Part shown: one piece after another, positions 1 to 11,759 of the stretch
Numbering within the stretch: the first letter of the stretch is position 1
How the letters are laid out: each line of letters begins with the position of its first letter
Source: Mytilus galloprovincialis
Taxonomy: Eukaryota > Mollusca > Bivalvia > Mytilida > Mytilidae
Assembly: GCF_965363235.1 (NCBI RefSeq)
Contig: NC_134848.1
Location: 66,406,681 to 66,470,680, forward strand
Direction of reading: 5' to 3'
DNA length: 64,000 nucleotides
Translations under genes and position numbers: made by a program
The notes under the pieces: model-generated
What the model saw: the letters and a program-made list of their open reading frames with translations, nothing else
Databases searched by the model: none
Told to the model about the DNA's origin: nothing

Positions 1-799
1 TTACTACAGTGATGATGTTTGAAGTTTTATATATAATGTATGTATTGGTAAATTCCAAATTTAAGAATGATGTATTGTATCATTTGGTAAATGATGTCCT
101 TCAAGTATTATGTTTGTTGACTTTACATGTATATTGTTTAAGATGACATTAAAATATAATACCCATTTAAACATGTTGTGTGAGTGTTTATACAATAAAT
201 ATATCGTGTACTTCTATATTTCAGTGCAAGCTAAATTAAATTATGGATGACTGGAATGAGGTAAAAATGGTACAGGTTATTGCTTTATGAGATATAATTA
301 CCAATGAGACATGTTTTTCATCACAGGGCTTGAATGCCAGTAATGATAGGCCATCATACACACAATTCATACCTATCAGCAATAAATGGCATGCTATGAC
401 ATTATGAGCTCTTATAAAAACCTCGGTATGACAAAATGTGAAACAACTCATGTCAGACAATTCACAAGTATAGTTAGAATTTGACGTATTAAATTAGATT
501 TTGTGGTATTATAATGAGCTGGTTCTTCATATAAACCGTTTAACACACAACCTAATATTTGTCCCCCGACCAGAATCTTGTCCAAAAAGGCTTTCTGTAA
601 CACAGGTGGAAGTAAATCAAACAATCATATTCAACAAAAAAACCCATTACAAAATGATTATACATAGTTTATATTGTTATACATAGATTATATTATTATC
701 ACATTGAACAATGAAAACACATTTGAAGGAGTATCCAAATGTTCAACATGAGAGTTAAAATAAAAACTTAAAAAATAAGAATGTGTCCAAAGTACACGG
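1..799. other. No gene recognised
   Basis: AT-rich sequence with only short chance reading frames. An acceptor-like site near 225 is followed by about eight open codons and a stop. That could be the last exon of a gene lying to the left, but nothing supports it further. Confidence 0.4.
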
Positions 800-1080
800 A
801 TGCCCCACTCGCACTATCATTTTCCATGTTTTATGGACTTTGAAATTGGGTAAATATCTAATTTGGCATTAAAATTAGAAAGATTATACTATAGGGAACA
901 TGTGTACTAAGTTTCAAGTTGATTGGACTTCAATTTCATCAAAAACTACCTTGACCAAAAACTTTAACCTGAAGCGGGACGAACGAACGAACGAACGAAC
1001 AGACGGACGGACGGACGAACGAACGAACGGAGCCACAGACCAGAAAACATAATGCCCCTCTACTATCGTAGGTGGGGCAT
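800..1080. mobile_element. MITE-like element with GCCCCAC ends
   Basis: The element begins ATGCCCCAC and ends GTGGGGCAT, a 9 bp inverted terminal repeat. The last 30 bp form their own hairpin (ATGCCCC near 1052 against GGGGCAT at 1074-1080). Just inside the right end, about 980-1030 is a microsatellite of ACGA and ACGG units. There is no coding capacity. A partial inverted copy lies at 6657-6845. No clear target-site duplication is visible, so the transposon superfamily is unknown. Confidence 0.6.
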
Positions 1081-3190
1081 AAAAAAACATCAACAGTAAA
1101 GTTGGAAAGGAAATTTATTTCTAATAATATGTTTTAAGTGATATTTCATTCATGAAAAAATGACAAAGCTACTGTATAAAAAATCTAAAATATTCTTGTA
1201 GAAACTGTTTTGGGCAGTGAAGCTAGGAAAAGTCACACACGTGAAGAACCTAATAGCAGAAGGTGCATCAGTGCATTATAAAAAAAGTTATTTTGTAAGT
1301 TACTCCGACATTTCTTTATTTAAAAAAAAGGAAACATTATCTGTTACCATTTAAAGTAATCACAAACATTTTTAAAACGAGACATGAAACGCATATTTAT
1401 GGATTTGTGCCATATTTTATTCAATATTATCATCAATCTTAGGAATTATGTTCCCCATTGCTGCATGGTTGGTTATTCTTTTGAAAGAAACAAGACAGTA
1501 CAAAAATACTTTAAAAATTGGCATTTTCTTGACTCTTCAATGTAAAAGATCAAACCCTGATTATTTCAAAGTGGCAATCGTATAACATTTAGCAGTGAAA
1601 TTGTCTTGCTTGCTCCGTATATCGTTGTCACGGCAATTTCAAATTCAATTATGTTTAATATTTACCAATAACTACCAAACCTTAAATCATTGAAAGTTAA
1701 GTGATTTTGAGATGACAATACATAAACTGCATTACCGCATAGTAAGCTATAAAAGTCCCCTAAATGACAAATAAGGAATAATTCTGAGAATAGTAATAGC
1801 CAAATGTATTTCAAAAAAATAAACGAAAAACAAATACGATATACATTAGAAAACGAAAACCACTGAAATACAGTCTCCTTACTTTGGACATACTCGTATA
1901 TAACGGAGTTAACCATGTTTACTCGCGTCATGCACATACTACAGGTTAAAATCTTGTTAATATATACAATGCAATTTCCCATAGGAACTCCATTTGCGGC
2001 TAAAACTGAGACACTTTTATTATGAAGTTTCTTCAAAAATTATATCCCAGAACGAAAAGATGCTATTCACTACTATTTTATAAAAAGGTCAAAATATTGG
2101 GCTGTGTGTCATATTTTTAACATTAATAAGTCCTGAAATTTTCAGATTTCAAACTGATACTAAAATTGTGTACTATCCCTACCTTCACTTTGAAATGCTT
2201 GAGACCTCCTTATATTGAACTTTTCGGCGTTTCTTTGTTTTATATACTGGTAACATTCCCAATCCTATTGCTATGAAATGAAACACAGAGATCGTATCTT
2301 GGAACCAGTACGTTAGCAAATCAACATATAAATGACTATTATGTATCAGCCCCATAAAAGACGTAGTCTTACAAAGTGCAACATACACGATCACTTTAAA
2401 CATAAGTATGGTTTTGTTTCGTTTGAAATACATTTCCTACGGTTATAAACCAAATTTTTAACCAACATACTTGTATTTATGGAAGAATTAGTTGTAAATG
2501 TAAATAACTGTGTGTTCACTAAATCCGTGACTCAATAATTTGCCAGTTATACATAGACATACAAAAGCAAACAGGACGAATCAGACACCAACAGAAACAA
2601 TAAGGTCCAAAGAAAGTAAATCAACGACATAAAACAAACACTTGTTCATTCTGTCGTTCATTTCGTGAAGTGGTTCGTGTGTAAAACTAAAAATATAAAT
2701 AAATCTAGAAATGGACAGTTATGGTTGTTGATAATAGATTTATTTAAGAAAAGTCCCTTTTGGTAAATTTTGACAGTACTTTTGACCATGTTTTGACTTT
2801 CAAAAGAAAATAAATACCATCAAGGTAAGTGTTTTCGAATTTAACAATACACTCAAATTTTGGTTTGTCTCTATTTGTTTTGCCGTTAACTGTAATAGCA
2901 GTTACCGACCAAGTTTTGTATTAAAGGGTCTTAGATGTGCCAATAGGGATATCTGCTGACAATGCAACTTATTGCCGAAACTCACATAATTGTTGCCTTG
3001 GATAACATGATGATTTTTTCATGATTTTTGGGGTTCTCGTTAATCGATACAGAACGACTCAACACATCTTTTGATTGAATGATACAATGGTTTATAAGTT
3101 TTTAAAGGTTTTTTAATATTCAAATATTCATTAATTCAGACATTTTTCAATATATGACAAGTTTTGCATACCCCCTCTCAAACAAAAAAA
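1081..3190. other. Intergenic, nothing recognised
   Basis: AT-rich DNA. The longest frames, near 1662-2036 and 2185-2433 on the minus strand, show no domain signature, no splice context and base composition like their surroundings. I see no repeat that I recognise. Confidence 0.4.
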
Positions 3191-3194
3191 CCCG

Positions 3195-3790
3195 GAAATT
3201 TCTTATTTAGTCTTTAAAAAATGCCCGAAATCATAATCCACAATGCCTTTTAACATAAAAATGGTAGCATACGCTATAAGTTTATTACTTTGGGATATTA
3301 TCAAAAATATTTTGTTAATATTGAACAAAAGGGTTAAACATGCTACACTGAGGATGTAGTAATCAGTATCCTTGAGTTTCTTATAGACAACATATTTGTT
3401 AAATTTGGAGGTAGACTTTTTCAACAAATTGTCGGCATTCCTGTGGAAACGAACTTTGCGCCTCTCCTTGTAGACCTCTTCTTATTTTCATAAGCATTGG
3501 AATTTCGTTAGACACTTGTCAAAAACCAGAAGATCAAAAAAGCAAAATTATTTGATTAATTTCAGATATATTGATGATGTTCTTTCCATTAACAATCCGA
3601 ACTTTTCTGAATGGAAACCATGGATATATTCCCAAGAACTAGAAATTAAAGACACGGCTTCCTCCGCCTCATTTTTCGACTTATACCTCGAATTTGACAT
3701 ACACAGTCATCTCAATACCAGAATCTATAACAAATGAGACGATTTTAATTTTAAAATCACCAATTTCCCCCACCTTAGTAGCAATATACC
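3195..3790 (+). mobile_element. Decayed reverse-transcriptase fragment, Penelope-like
   Basis: A plus-strand remnant of a reverse transcriptase. About 3425-3490 encodes a stretch resembling the GIPMGTNCAP-type motif, and 3516-3737 encodes FRYIDDVLS, the polymerase YIDD box, followed by an ELEIKDT segment. The end reads toward DDFNF. Related fragments lie at 9.0, 17.9, 22.0, 23.9, 29.3 and 53.5 kb. It is broken and old. Penelope-like is my best family guess from the motif spacing; another non-LTR class is possible. Confidence 0.55.
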
Positions 3791-4140
3791 AACGTTAGGC
3801 ACTCTGTCCGCTAAAGTAACGTCGTAATGTTACGATCTGCCGATCTGACACGTCATACAATATTTAGTTCTGTATTACCACTTGTTATCGCAATTGCAAA
3901 TAGAATTACTGGGTTGAGTTAGAAATAAATTAGATAGAAAAATAAATGAATATTTAAAAAATATTTGCATGGTATTATATTTATTGATATACAATAAATG
4001 AAATTTGCGTCCTGTCAAACAAAACGGTAATTTTTAGACGACGTTACATTTTTCGTTTATTTTATCGGAACAGACTTTATTTTATTACGCTGGCGCGTCA
4101 TCTATAAACAACGGATATTTATAGCAGAAGACTCATTGTG
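3791..4140 (+). promoter_or_regulatory. Possible promoter region of the secreted-protein gene
   Basis: Non-coding stretch before a signal-peptide-like start codon at 4141. TATAAA occurs at 4103-4108, and the start lies only 33 bases after it, so initiation from this box would leave a very short leader. The more GC-rich bases at 4089-4100 contain GCGCGTCA. This is inference from position; no start site can be shown. Confidence 0.25.
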
Positions 4141-4186
4141 ATGGAAAAGTTTCAGAGATTGTACTGTCTGATGCTCCTATCGTTCG
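4141..4186 (+). CDS. Exon 1: signal peptide of a small secreted protein
   Basis: ATG at 4141 opens MEKFQRLYCLMLLSF, with a short basic N-terminus followed by a hydrophobic core, as in a secretory signal peptide. The exon stops at TTCG|GTAGGT, a good donor, in phase 1. The exon starting at 4317 continues in exactly that phase. The start was chosen because it gives a signal peptide and lies downstream of a TATA-like box. This gene lies about 7.6 kb upstream of the first recognised ROCO exon and shares no domains with it. Confidence 0.45.
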
Positions 4187-4316
4187 GTAGGTAAATAAAG
4201 TAGCCCTGTACGTTTAAAATGTAAAAGGTTATCTTTCTCTCGAAAACGTACGTAAATAAATTGGAGCTTTGGAGAACACACTTTAGAACTTCGTTGAAAT
4301 TATCCCAAAATTTTAG

Positions 4317-4543
4317 CTGGATCTGGCTTTCTAATCATCATTTGCACAGCGCGAACCAGACAAACTATAGATGTTGATACTTTTTTCGGAATTAGTCGAC
4401 AACGTTGTGAAATACTTTGTAACGTTTCTTCCTTTGACGATTTGTGTAATTCCGTGAAAATGAAAGGCATTTTTGTTGCCCAAATTGTAAAGGTCTGTAA
4501 ACAACCATCGCAAAAAGTATGGCAGCCCGGCACCAAAAAAGCC
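4317..4543 (+). CDS. Exon 2: cysteine-containing extracellular domain
   Basis: After the acceptor TTTTAG at 4311-4316 the frame stays open for about 75 codons and joins in phase with the signal-peptide exon. It carries five cysteines, including a tight RCEILC and a later DLC and KVC, then VWQPGTKKA. The RC-x-x-x-C pattern faintly recalls the cysteine box of anosmin-1, but this is a weak resemblance from memory. Two donors are possible: GTGTAT after 4543 (phase 0) or the stronger GTATGT after 4545 (phase 2). The overlapping minus-strand frames look like shadows. Confidence 0.4.
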
Positions 4544-4731
4544 GTGTATGTTTTATATTTATTACTTTTGATTGTTAAAAGTAATAATAAACACTTACGC
4601 CAAATTAAAACAGCATACTCTATGTAACATCTGATTGAAACGGAGACCCGAGTTGTTTGTCAGACTGTCTATTTGTATCACGAGAAACTATAGTCAGTTT
4701 CTTTTTTTAACTTTCACTTTACTGTCTTTAG

Positions 4732-4782
4732 ACTCAGGGATGTGTGTTATATTTAGGCGAATCACCAGAGTTGAGGCAGTGA
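4732..4782 (+). CDS. Possible exon 3 of the secreted-protein gene
   Basis: The acceptor CTGTCTTTAG ends at 4731. Read in phase 0, as from the 4543 donor, it gives TQGCVLYLGESPELRQ and then a stop at 4780-4782, adding one cysteine. Read in phase 1 it gives a longer frame to 4895 without an obvious relation to exon 2. It may be a real short C-terminal exon or a chance acceptor. Confidence 0.2.
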   Translation, partial: TQGCVLYLGESPELRQ

Positions 4783-5402
4783 TGATCAGTGATTGTTGGA
4801 CCTCACACCACAACACTCTGCAGTTAAATATGCCACCTTCCTTTTGCTATATAATTCTGATAGAACTACCAACAAAAAATATAAAAAAAAAATGAACAAA
4901 TATTTTGAAGGTATTTGTTTTTTGCTTTAGGAAAACAGTATCATTAGACTCAGATTTAACACAGCTGTATTTTTTAATAAATTTGTTTTCATGAAGTGCT
5001 CTCCTTTTTGATAATATAAACAAGTATTTTTTGTTCTTATATTAGATGAATCGCTGAGATTAAAGAATACATATTTAAAAAACATGTGCACTTTTAAAAA
5101 GAGATCTAAAAAAAAAAACCACAAAATTAAAAAAAAATGACCAAATACACAAAGATACTGCTACAGACAAATAATACTTTATTTAATGTATAATGATACA
5201 TTAATGATTTATCAATAAGTCAGTAGATAATAGTAGTATGATAATTAGACACGAACAGCAATCCAACAAATATATAGCTCTCTGCAAGTAAAAGAAAGGC
5301 CAAGTTTTAATATGTTTTAACAAGAAAATTCGGACTTTTAGATTTTTTTGTTATTACATATGCTTTAAATCTTGAGATAAAATTATTATATTTTCTGTTT
5401 AG

Positions 5403-5449
5403 ATTTAATACCAGCCGCTGTAAAAAAAAACCCACACAAGATTGAAGAA
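5403..5449 (+). CDS. Candidate small internal exon
   Basis: A short open stretch between the acceptor CTGTTTAG and the donor GTAAGA. In phase 1 it reads LIPAAVKKNPHKIEE, a lysine-rich segment; the other two phases hit stops. It lies between the secreted-protein exons and the candidate terminal exon at 7683, but the phases do not connect directly to either, so at least one exon would be missing. Confidence 0.25.
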
Positions 5450-6656
5450 GTAAGAAAATATGACAGCTATTTGATTTTTCAATTATTTGTAAGTAATACT
5501 ATGCTTTATATAAACATTTTTGTCAATACATGTATCGAATATTTATTATATTAAAAGCAAGTCCCCGAGTGCAAAACACAGAACATTTAAAGGTGTCCAA
5601 ATTTTAATTATTCTGTCACATGTGTGATTTATGTCAATGGGTAATTGGTGTTTAACGCCACTTTCAGCATTATGTACTATTTCATAGTAGTTTTTTTTAT
5701 TGGTTGAGTTAGAAAATAATGCTTGTAGAGAACCAAGATCCAAGATAGTAAAACTGACAAGCTAAATTAATATTGTAGTCAAACTGAAAGGCTTAATGTG
5801 TGCTTTGAAATTCAAAACCTTTGTGTTGACAGGATAGTGATAGAGACGTTATTTACTTAAGACCATTCAGCCACTGAAACCAATTTCAATGAAACAGTAA
5901 CACAACAATATGGCATAGAAAAACATACAGTCTTTATCTACAGCACAAGTTAAAATAAAAATTGCGGAGTTTCCGTTTTCTTACTTTAGTTTGCCTCAAT
6001 CAAACGAATAGGTGCAAAATGCTTATTACCACAAAACACAGATCATGTTTAAAATTGGGTGGCGTCACTTTTACCATTCATGACTTATGTTCTTTTATAA
6101 ATGAAACAATTACTTAATCTGTTGGCTTGATTCTCTTCCTCTTGTTTGCTTCAACTAAGTTTTATGAAATTTATACACAATGCTTATAATTACAAAAGGG
6201 CCTTAATGAAATTAATCCTGCATCTGTATGCGGAAGTTGACTGGTGCATATTGTTACAGGCAGGGTATTTAAGGCCCCAAAACACATTCTCAATTTATTT
6301 AAACAATGTTCATTTTCAAGAATAGCCTAGTATAGAAAACCCTCCTGTCTGAAAAATGCCTTCAATATATTTTTTCAAATCAACTTTGAATTAATTTGAA
6401 CAATTTACTAAAGTGAAGAAAGTTTTCTATTTTCACAAATACAATGTATACTGATCCCCAATTTGAAAAAAAAAAACAAAACTAGTCTGAATACTCAGGT
6501 TTTTTCCTTTTTTTCCCCCATTTTTTAATTACAACAAGGTAGTGGTCTAAAATTAAAAAAAAATAATCTGACTAATCGTGTCAAAAAACTAAATATTTTT
6601 TTTGTGCTTTGAACGTACAATATTTTTGACTAAGAAAAAAAAAACCTAAAATTTAT
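5450..6656. other. Intron or intergenic, nothing recognised
   Basis: AT-rich DNA with several A and T runs. No exon with a convincing acceptor, open frame and donor, and no repeat I recognise. Confidence 0.35.
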
Positions 6657-6845
6657 ATGCCCCACTTACGATAGAAAAGGGTCTGTTTGTCTGCTTGTAA
6701 GATTGTCTGTCCCTTTTCAGTTTAAAGTTTTTGGTCAAGGTAGTTTTTGATGAAATTGAAGTCCAATCAATTTGAAATATAGTTTACATGTTCCTTATGA
6801 TAACTATGATCTTTCTAATTTTTATATGGTTATTGCCCGTCCTTT
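6657..6845. mobile_element. Partial inverted copy of the GCCCCAC MITE
   Basis: Reverse-complement relative of the element at 800-1080. It begins ATGCCCCACTTACGATAG and continues through the same AAAGTTTTTGGTCAAGG block, but the far terminus is lost after about 6845. Confidence 0.6.
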
Positions 6846-7249
6846 TTGTGACCTGTATATGAGAACACACACAATCATGCATATAAAAAAACTCATATAC
6901 TTTTTTGAAAGTCATTTGATACATATGAATTATTTCACTTGAGTATTTTATTTATTTTTGAATAAGAATGGAGAATTACCATGACCTAGTTAACTAGGCT
7001 CTACTGATATGATAGATATTCTGATGTCTAACTTGGAGATCTCGATTACGTTGGAAAATGTATCAGGTAGATGGTTATTCATACATATCATGAAACAAAT
7101 ATGTTATGGAGAAAACATTGAAATTAGTCATATGTTGTTGAAACAGCAACAGAACAACATGATCATATAATCAAAATTTAAAACAATTTGATGGTTATAT
7201 TTAAATAAATAACTTGAAATGGCCTAAACAATTACAAAGTAGATAAAAT

Positions 7250-7395
7250 ATAGAAAAGAAATGGGGAATGTGTCAAAGCGACAACAAACCGACCATAGAG
7301 CAGACAACATCCGAAGGACACCAATTGGTCTTCAATGTAGAGAGAAACTCCCACACCCGGAGGCATCCGTCACCTGTATTCATGTATGTTGTTGA
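7250..7395. repeat. Short interspersed repeat fragment
   Basis: The stretch with GTGTCAAAGCGACAACAA, CCGACCATAGAGCAGACAAC and CCCACACCCGGAGGCATCC is noticeably richer in GC than its surroundings. I recognise it as a kind of short repeat common in mussel DNA. There is only one copy in this window, so the boundaries are approximate. Confidence 0.35.
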
Positions 7396-7682
7396 ATTAT
7401 GCTGAAAGTATTTACTAGTTCATTTGACTGGAAAAAACTGATCAATATTTCCTGTTTTACATAACAGACTAGACAAATTGCAAGATAGCAAATATGGAAG
7501 AGTCAAAGTTGAAATAACATTAAATTTATGAAAACAGCTAACACCTACTCATATTTTTTTTAATCCAATTGATATTTGTTATTTTGATTTTAAAGTACCA
7601 GTAAGTTTTAGATATTTATATATAGAAACAGCACACATTAATTTCAACTATTTTATTTTTTGTATTTTGTGTTATTTTTCAG

Positions 7683-7720
7683 ATGTAGTAGTAGAAGAAA
7701 CAACAGTGAAAAAAGAATGA
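7683..7720 (+). CDS. Candidate terminal exon with poly(A) signals
   Basis: A pyrimidine-rich acceptor (TTATTTTTCAG) is followed, in phase 1, by VVVEETTVKKE and a TGA at 7718-7720. AATAAA occurs at 7734-7739 and again at 7758-7763, as expected of a 3' end. It probably ends a plus-strand gene, either the one starting at 4141 or one whose other exons I did not find. Confidence 0.35.
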
Positions 7721-7757
7721 GAGTCATCATTTTAATAAACATTTAACTTAAAATTGA

Positions 7758-7763
7758 AATAAA
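7758..7763 (+). terminator. Polyadenylation signal AATAAA
   Basis: Second of two AATAAA hexamers within 45 bases of the candidate stop codon at 7718-7720; the first is at 7734-7739. Supports a transcript end near 7780. Confidence 0.3.
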
Positions 7764-8131
7764 TCTAATTTTTCTTTATTATGTATTTCAAATATGAGCA
7801 TTGGGATAAACTTTAATGAGACAGCAAGCCAGCAGCACAATCAAAATAGCTATTTGGAGGTCTACGTTAACTGCATGCAAAAGTGAAATTTGTGGTTTTT
7901 CAATATAAACTAAATCGTAAGTTATCAACTATTTGAGGCTTTGGTGCAACTTGCACAGTTTCAGATTTATAGCTTCAGAACTTGGTCATGAAAGATTTAT
8001 TTATTCCACATTTAAGATGAATATATCAGTTTATCACATATTTGTTACGAATACGTTGGGTTTTGCATATGCAATAACCTCAAAATTGCCCGGGGCAAAA
8101 AAGAGCATATTGATATTGTGCCCTGATTCCA

Positions 8132-8148
8132 AATGACGTCACGTCATT
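8132..8148. promoter_or_regulatory. Palindromic CRE-like site
   Basis: AATGACGTCACGTCATT is symmetrical about its central base and contains TGACGTCA overlapping CACGTCA. This is the classic target of CREB/ATF bZIP proteins. No gene start lies close by, so function is unproven. Confidence 0.25.
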
Positions 8149-8264
8149 GCGTCCTTAACGACACTGTTGTGATACAAAATTTCAGATTTTACCTGTTATG
8201 TTTCATTAAATTGTAATAATTGAACTTTCTGTCTCAATTCTGCAGAATTTAAATATGTGATAAA

Positions 8265-8404
8265 TAGATTATAACATGTCTTTCCAATGTTGGCCCTGGT
8301 ATCATCCCTCGACCCATATCGGCCCTCGGCTAAAGCCTCGAGACCGATATGGGAGTCTCGGGATGATACCAGGGCCAATATGGAAAAGGCCATGTTATAA
8401 TCTA
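8265..8404. mobile_element. Foldback (palindromic) element
   Basis: A 140 bp near-perfect inverted repeat. The outer arms are TAGATTATAACATG and CATGTTATAATCTA, the inner arms include TTGGCCCTGGTATCATCC and its complement, and the turn is at about 8329-8336. The arms are markedly more GC-rich than the flanks. A fragment of a GATGTGGTATGA repeat abuts it on the right (8405-8460). Two opposed short frames across it are symmetry shadows. Confidence 0.75.
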
Positions 8405-9009
8405 TACATACAAAGAAGGAGATGTGGTATAATTGCCAATATGACAACTGATTTTATATGTTTTGAAATATCTCCTTTTCTTGTATCGTTATGTCTTTCG
8501 TCCACTTCATATTGATTTCCCTCTATGTAATTATATTGGATTCGATGGTGACTGAGTGATATTACATTATGCAAGTCATTTTTCTTTAATTTCTTGTATG
8601 TTTTGATTAAATAGTATTCTTTTAAAGAGTCATTGCATTTAAAATGATATTCATTGCTCCGAAGTATGAAATATTGTTATTTTCTGAACTTCAGTTTTTG
8701 CTGATATATGATGTTGGGCTACTGCCACAACCTTGTTCATGCTCTTTACTGCCCTGAAACAATCTAATAATTATTCAACAGTGATTCATTATATGTATTA
8801 GAAATTACTTAGGTATATAAAAAGGGCAATATGCCAATTATTTAGTCTTATTGCTATATGACCGAAAAGAGCAGATTCCTCCACAGAAGAAAATGCGCCA
8901 ATAGGGAGATAATGTCACAAAAAAACAAAAAAACTGCCGTACCGATGACAAGAAATAATGTCATTTTTATAAGTATGCTTCAAATTGATGTACACAAATA
9001 ATCATCATC

Positions 9010-9560
9010 TGTTAGATTAGTGAACGCTGCAGAGTCACTAGCTACGTCACCTGCATATTGGATATACATTTACCAACTTCATCGATATTCGAGAGCTTGC
9101 AACTCCCACTCAGACTTTGTTAAACGTCTCCAATGTCTGATCAAAAAGTTGATGAACCAGGGGTATATCAAAGAACATCTCGTCCTTTTTCTAAAGAAGT
9201 TCATCGGAAGATACAAAGACCTTGTAGAAGAATATTCGATATCAACTTCACACATAACACATGATGGTTTATGTATAGATTCTGCGTACTGACGTTTTTT
9301 CATCTTGATAACGTGTTATATTGTTCTTTTATCGGTCTATGTTTTATTATTAATATTACTTTTACTGTTTGGTCTGTTTTTTTGTTATATCCATTTGAGG
9401 TGGTGCGGTACTTACACATCCTGTCAATGTGTTGTTTGTATTATCTCTCATGTTTGCTGGTGTGGTTTGTGACGTTTTGAGTTTTTTTGGTACACATGAT
9501 GTGACTCTGTACTTTTAAAGATCCCGCCTTTATGTTAATTGATCTATTATACTGCCATAA
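9010..9560 (+). mobile_element. Decayed 3' part of a Penelope-like element
   Basis: The frame at 9020-9292 encodes RYSRACNSHSDFVKRLQC, KLMNQGYIKEHL and FIGRYKDLVEEYSIS. These match the region that follows YIDD in the related fragments of this window. The GT- and T-rich DNA after it, to about 9560, is the usual tail. The upstream polymerase part is absent here; it is an old fragment. Confidence 0.55.
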
Positions 9561-9964
9561 TGTTATTGTTCTATTATAGTTTTAAAAATACTTTGAACGA
9601 CAAAATTATTGTACTCGCGTACTGGTATTAACCATATGTGCATTCTTATAAATCTAAAGAACTTCGGGTTAATTTCAAATCTCGGTTTTATTTCCGAAAT
9701 TAGTTTTAACAAAAATTTTGAATATACTTTGAACGACAAAATTATTTTATATTGACGTTAACACTCTGACGCCAAACACTCGACTCTTAGCAATGAATAT
9801 GGTTGTTTTATATTTAATAGATGCTTTTTGTGCGTCTTTGTTATATATTTGTTTATTTTTTTCGAATTGAGATTGTGCCACAGTGATGACTGCTGTACCC
9901 TTGTTTTGACAATTTTACCTGTTATGTTTCTTTTGATAACGCATAGTTGTCAATATAATGAAAA

Positions 9965-10165
9965 ATGACTGTCATACAAATGAGAGGTTAAACGCTATAT
10001 AACCAGGTTAAATCCACCATTTTCCACAGTTGAAAATGCCGGTACCAAGTCAGGAATATGACAGTTTTTGTCTATTTGTTTGATGCGTTCTGGCATTTGA
10101 TTTTGCCATTTGATAAGGGACTTTCCGTTTCGAATTTTTTTCGGAGTTCAGTATTTTTGCAATTT
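9965..10165 (-). repeat. CATATTCCTGACTTGG-family repeat
   Basis: Minus-strand copy of a roughly 200 bp repeat recognised by CCAGGTTAAATCCACCA, CCAAGTCAGGAATATGAC and GGGACTTTCCGTTTCGAA. Other copies lie at 21035, 27785, 28415, 35910, 36015, 36590, 37180 and 44185. It has no coding capacity, and the family class is unknown to me. Confidence 0.6.
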
Positions 10166-10723
10166 TTCTTTTTTCCTTAGGATACCATATATTTATACAT
10201 TATAATTAATACTCACTGTACATGTACGTAATATGAACACATTGTTGACGTCCAACTGCGTCATTCTGATGCAATATATTATTCGTTTCTGAAATGAATT
10301 TTACGTACAGTCTACTTCAAAGGCTGTGATTTATTTTCTGTTTGTAATATTCGAATGGTTTGCCTAGAGAAACAACATTTAAATAGCGATGTGAATGTGT
10401 TGCATCGATTTATAATGTATGTGTGCTTGACATACAAAAATATAACTACTCAAAATGATTTTCATATACAATTAAAAACTTATTATATCAAAACTATTGC
10501 ATTCATCGCACGGATAAAACATATGAGGACGTAAAGGTTAACATATTTTTTTAAAGAAGAATTTAAAATAGAATGATGAAATTTCATCCAGATAAAAAAA
10601 ATTGTATATAGAATGTACACAATTTTATGAAGTTAATCAATATATATTTATATTTGCGTCTTATATTTGAAACTGTTGCTATTAGGATTTTTTTTTAGAA
10701 AATACCAGTAGGTGCGTGTATAT

Positions 10724-11385
10724 GTAAATAAAGGCAACAGTAGTATATCGCTGTTCAAAACTCATAAATCCATGGACAAAAAACCTAATCGAGGTACAAA
10801 CTAAAAATGAGTGAAACGCATTAAATATAGGAGGAGAACAACGACACAACATTAAAATGTAACACACACAGAAACGGACTAAGCATTATACAAAATTTAG
10901 ATAATTACCTTGACACGTCTTATAGTAATGTAAATTCACACTCAAAAATAAGAGAAAACAAACGACACAACGGAAACACAACGTTAAAATGTAACACACA
11001 CAGAAACGAACTATAATATAACAATGACCATATTCCTGACTTGGTACAGAAAAAAGTAAAATCACAAAAATACTGAACTTAGAGGAAAATCATTTCGGAA
11101 AGTCAATAATCACATGGCAAAATCAAAAAACAAAACGCATCAAAAATCAAGAATGGACAAGAACAGGACATTTTTAAAGGAAAGATGGTTGGTTGAACCT
11201 GGTTTTGTGGCATGCCAAACCTCCCTCTTTTATGGCTATGTGAAATATAAAATTTAAATGACAACACAACATTACAGGACTACAATATAAATAAATAGAA
11301 GAACATAATTGACAAAGAAACACACGAATAATAGCTAACAAAGGCAACAAGTTTAAAATTTTAATACGTCAGAATAGCATTTTCT
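10724..11385 (+). repeat. GGCAACAGTAGTAT-family repeat, long copy
   Basis: About 660 bp that matches 44536-45130 along its length, starting AAATAAAGGCAACAGTAGTA and passing through TCATAAATCCATGGACAAAA. It contains the CATATTCCTGACTTGG block of the shorter repeat near 11030. No intact reading frame. Probably a non-autonomous interspersed element. Confidence 0.6.
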
Positions 11386-11759
11386 CCACACATAGTTTTC
11401 ATTCTTAATCGGGTTAGTAAATTGCCAATATGAATCGCCACGTATGCGACTGAAAGGAGGACAACAAAAAGACTGAAAGGAGGACAAATTATCTGTAAAA
11501 ATAATTTTGTTAACGGCAAATTATAATGGGTCATGTTAAATGTGCAATAAAGAAACAACTCAGCATTTGGCAAAAATGTTAAGTGTTGATATATTATTGA
11601 ATCGCTAAAAAAGAAAAGTTTAAGCTCCTTCAATTAACCTATGATTGTTTTAATTTGGAATATGTGCCTTGTGGTTGTTTCTTAATATATTTACATAGCC
11701 CAATGGCTGCTTTATAAGTTGCTTAGGTTGTAATTTATAAAGTTTAATTTTAATTATAG

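Noticed and set aside
1662-2036. 124-codon minus-strand frame as a gene
   Set aside because: AT-rich, no domain pattern, no splice or promoter context; expected by chance in such DNA.
3516-3737. Host gene from the IDDVLSINN frame
   Set aside because: YIDD and flanking segments recur at several sites in the window, so it is a mobile-element fossil.
5932-5999. Exon of the upstream gene (QVKIKIAEF and on)
   Set aside because: The frame meets a stop exactly at the only possible donor, so no clean exon can be drawn.
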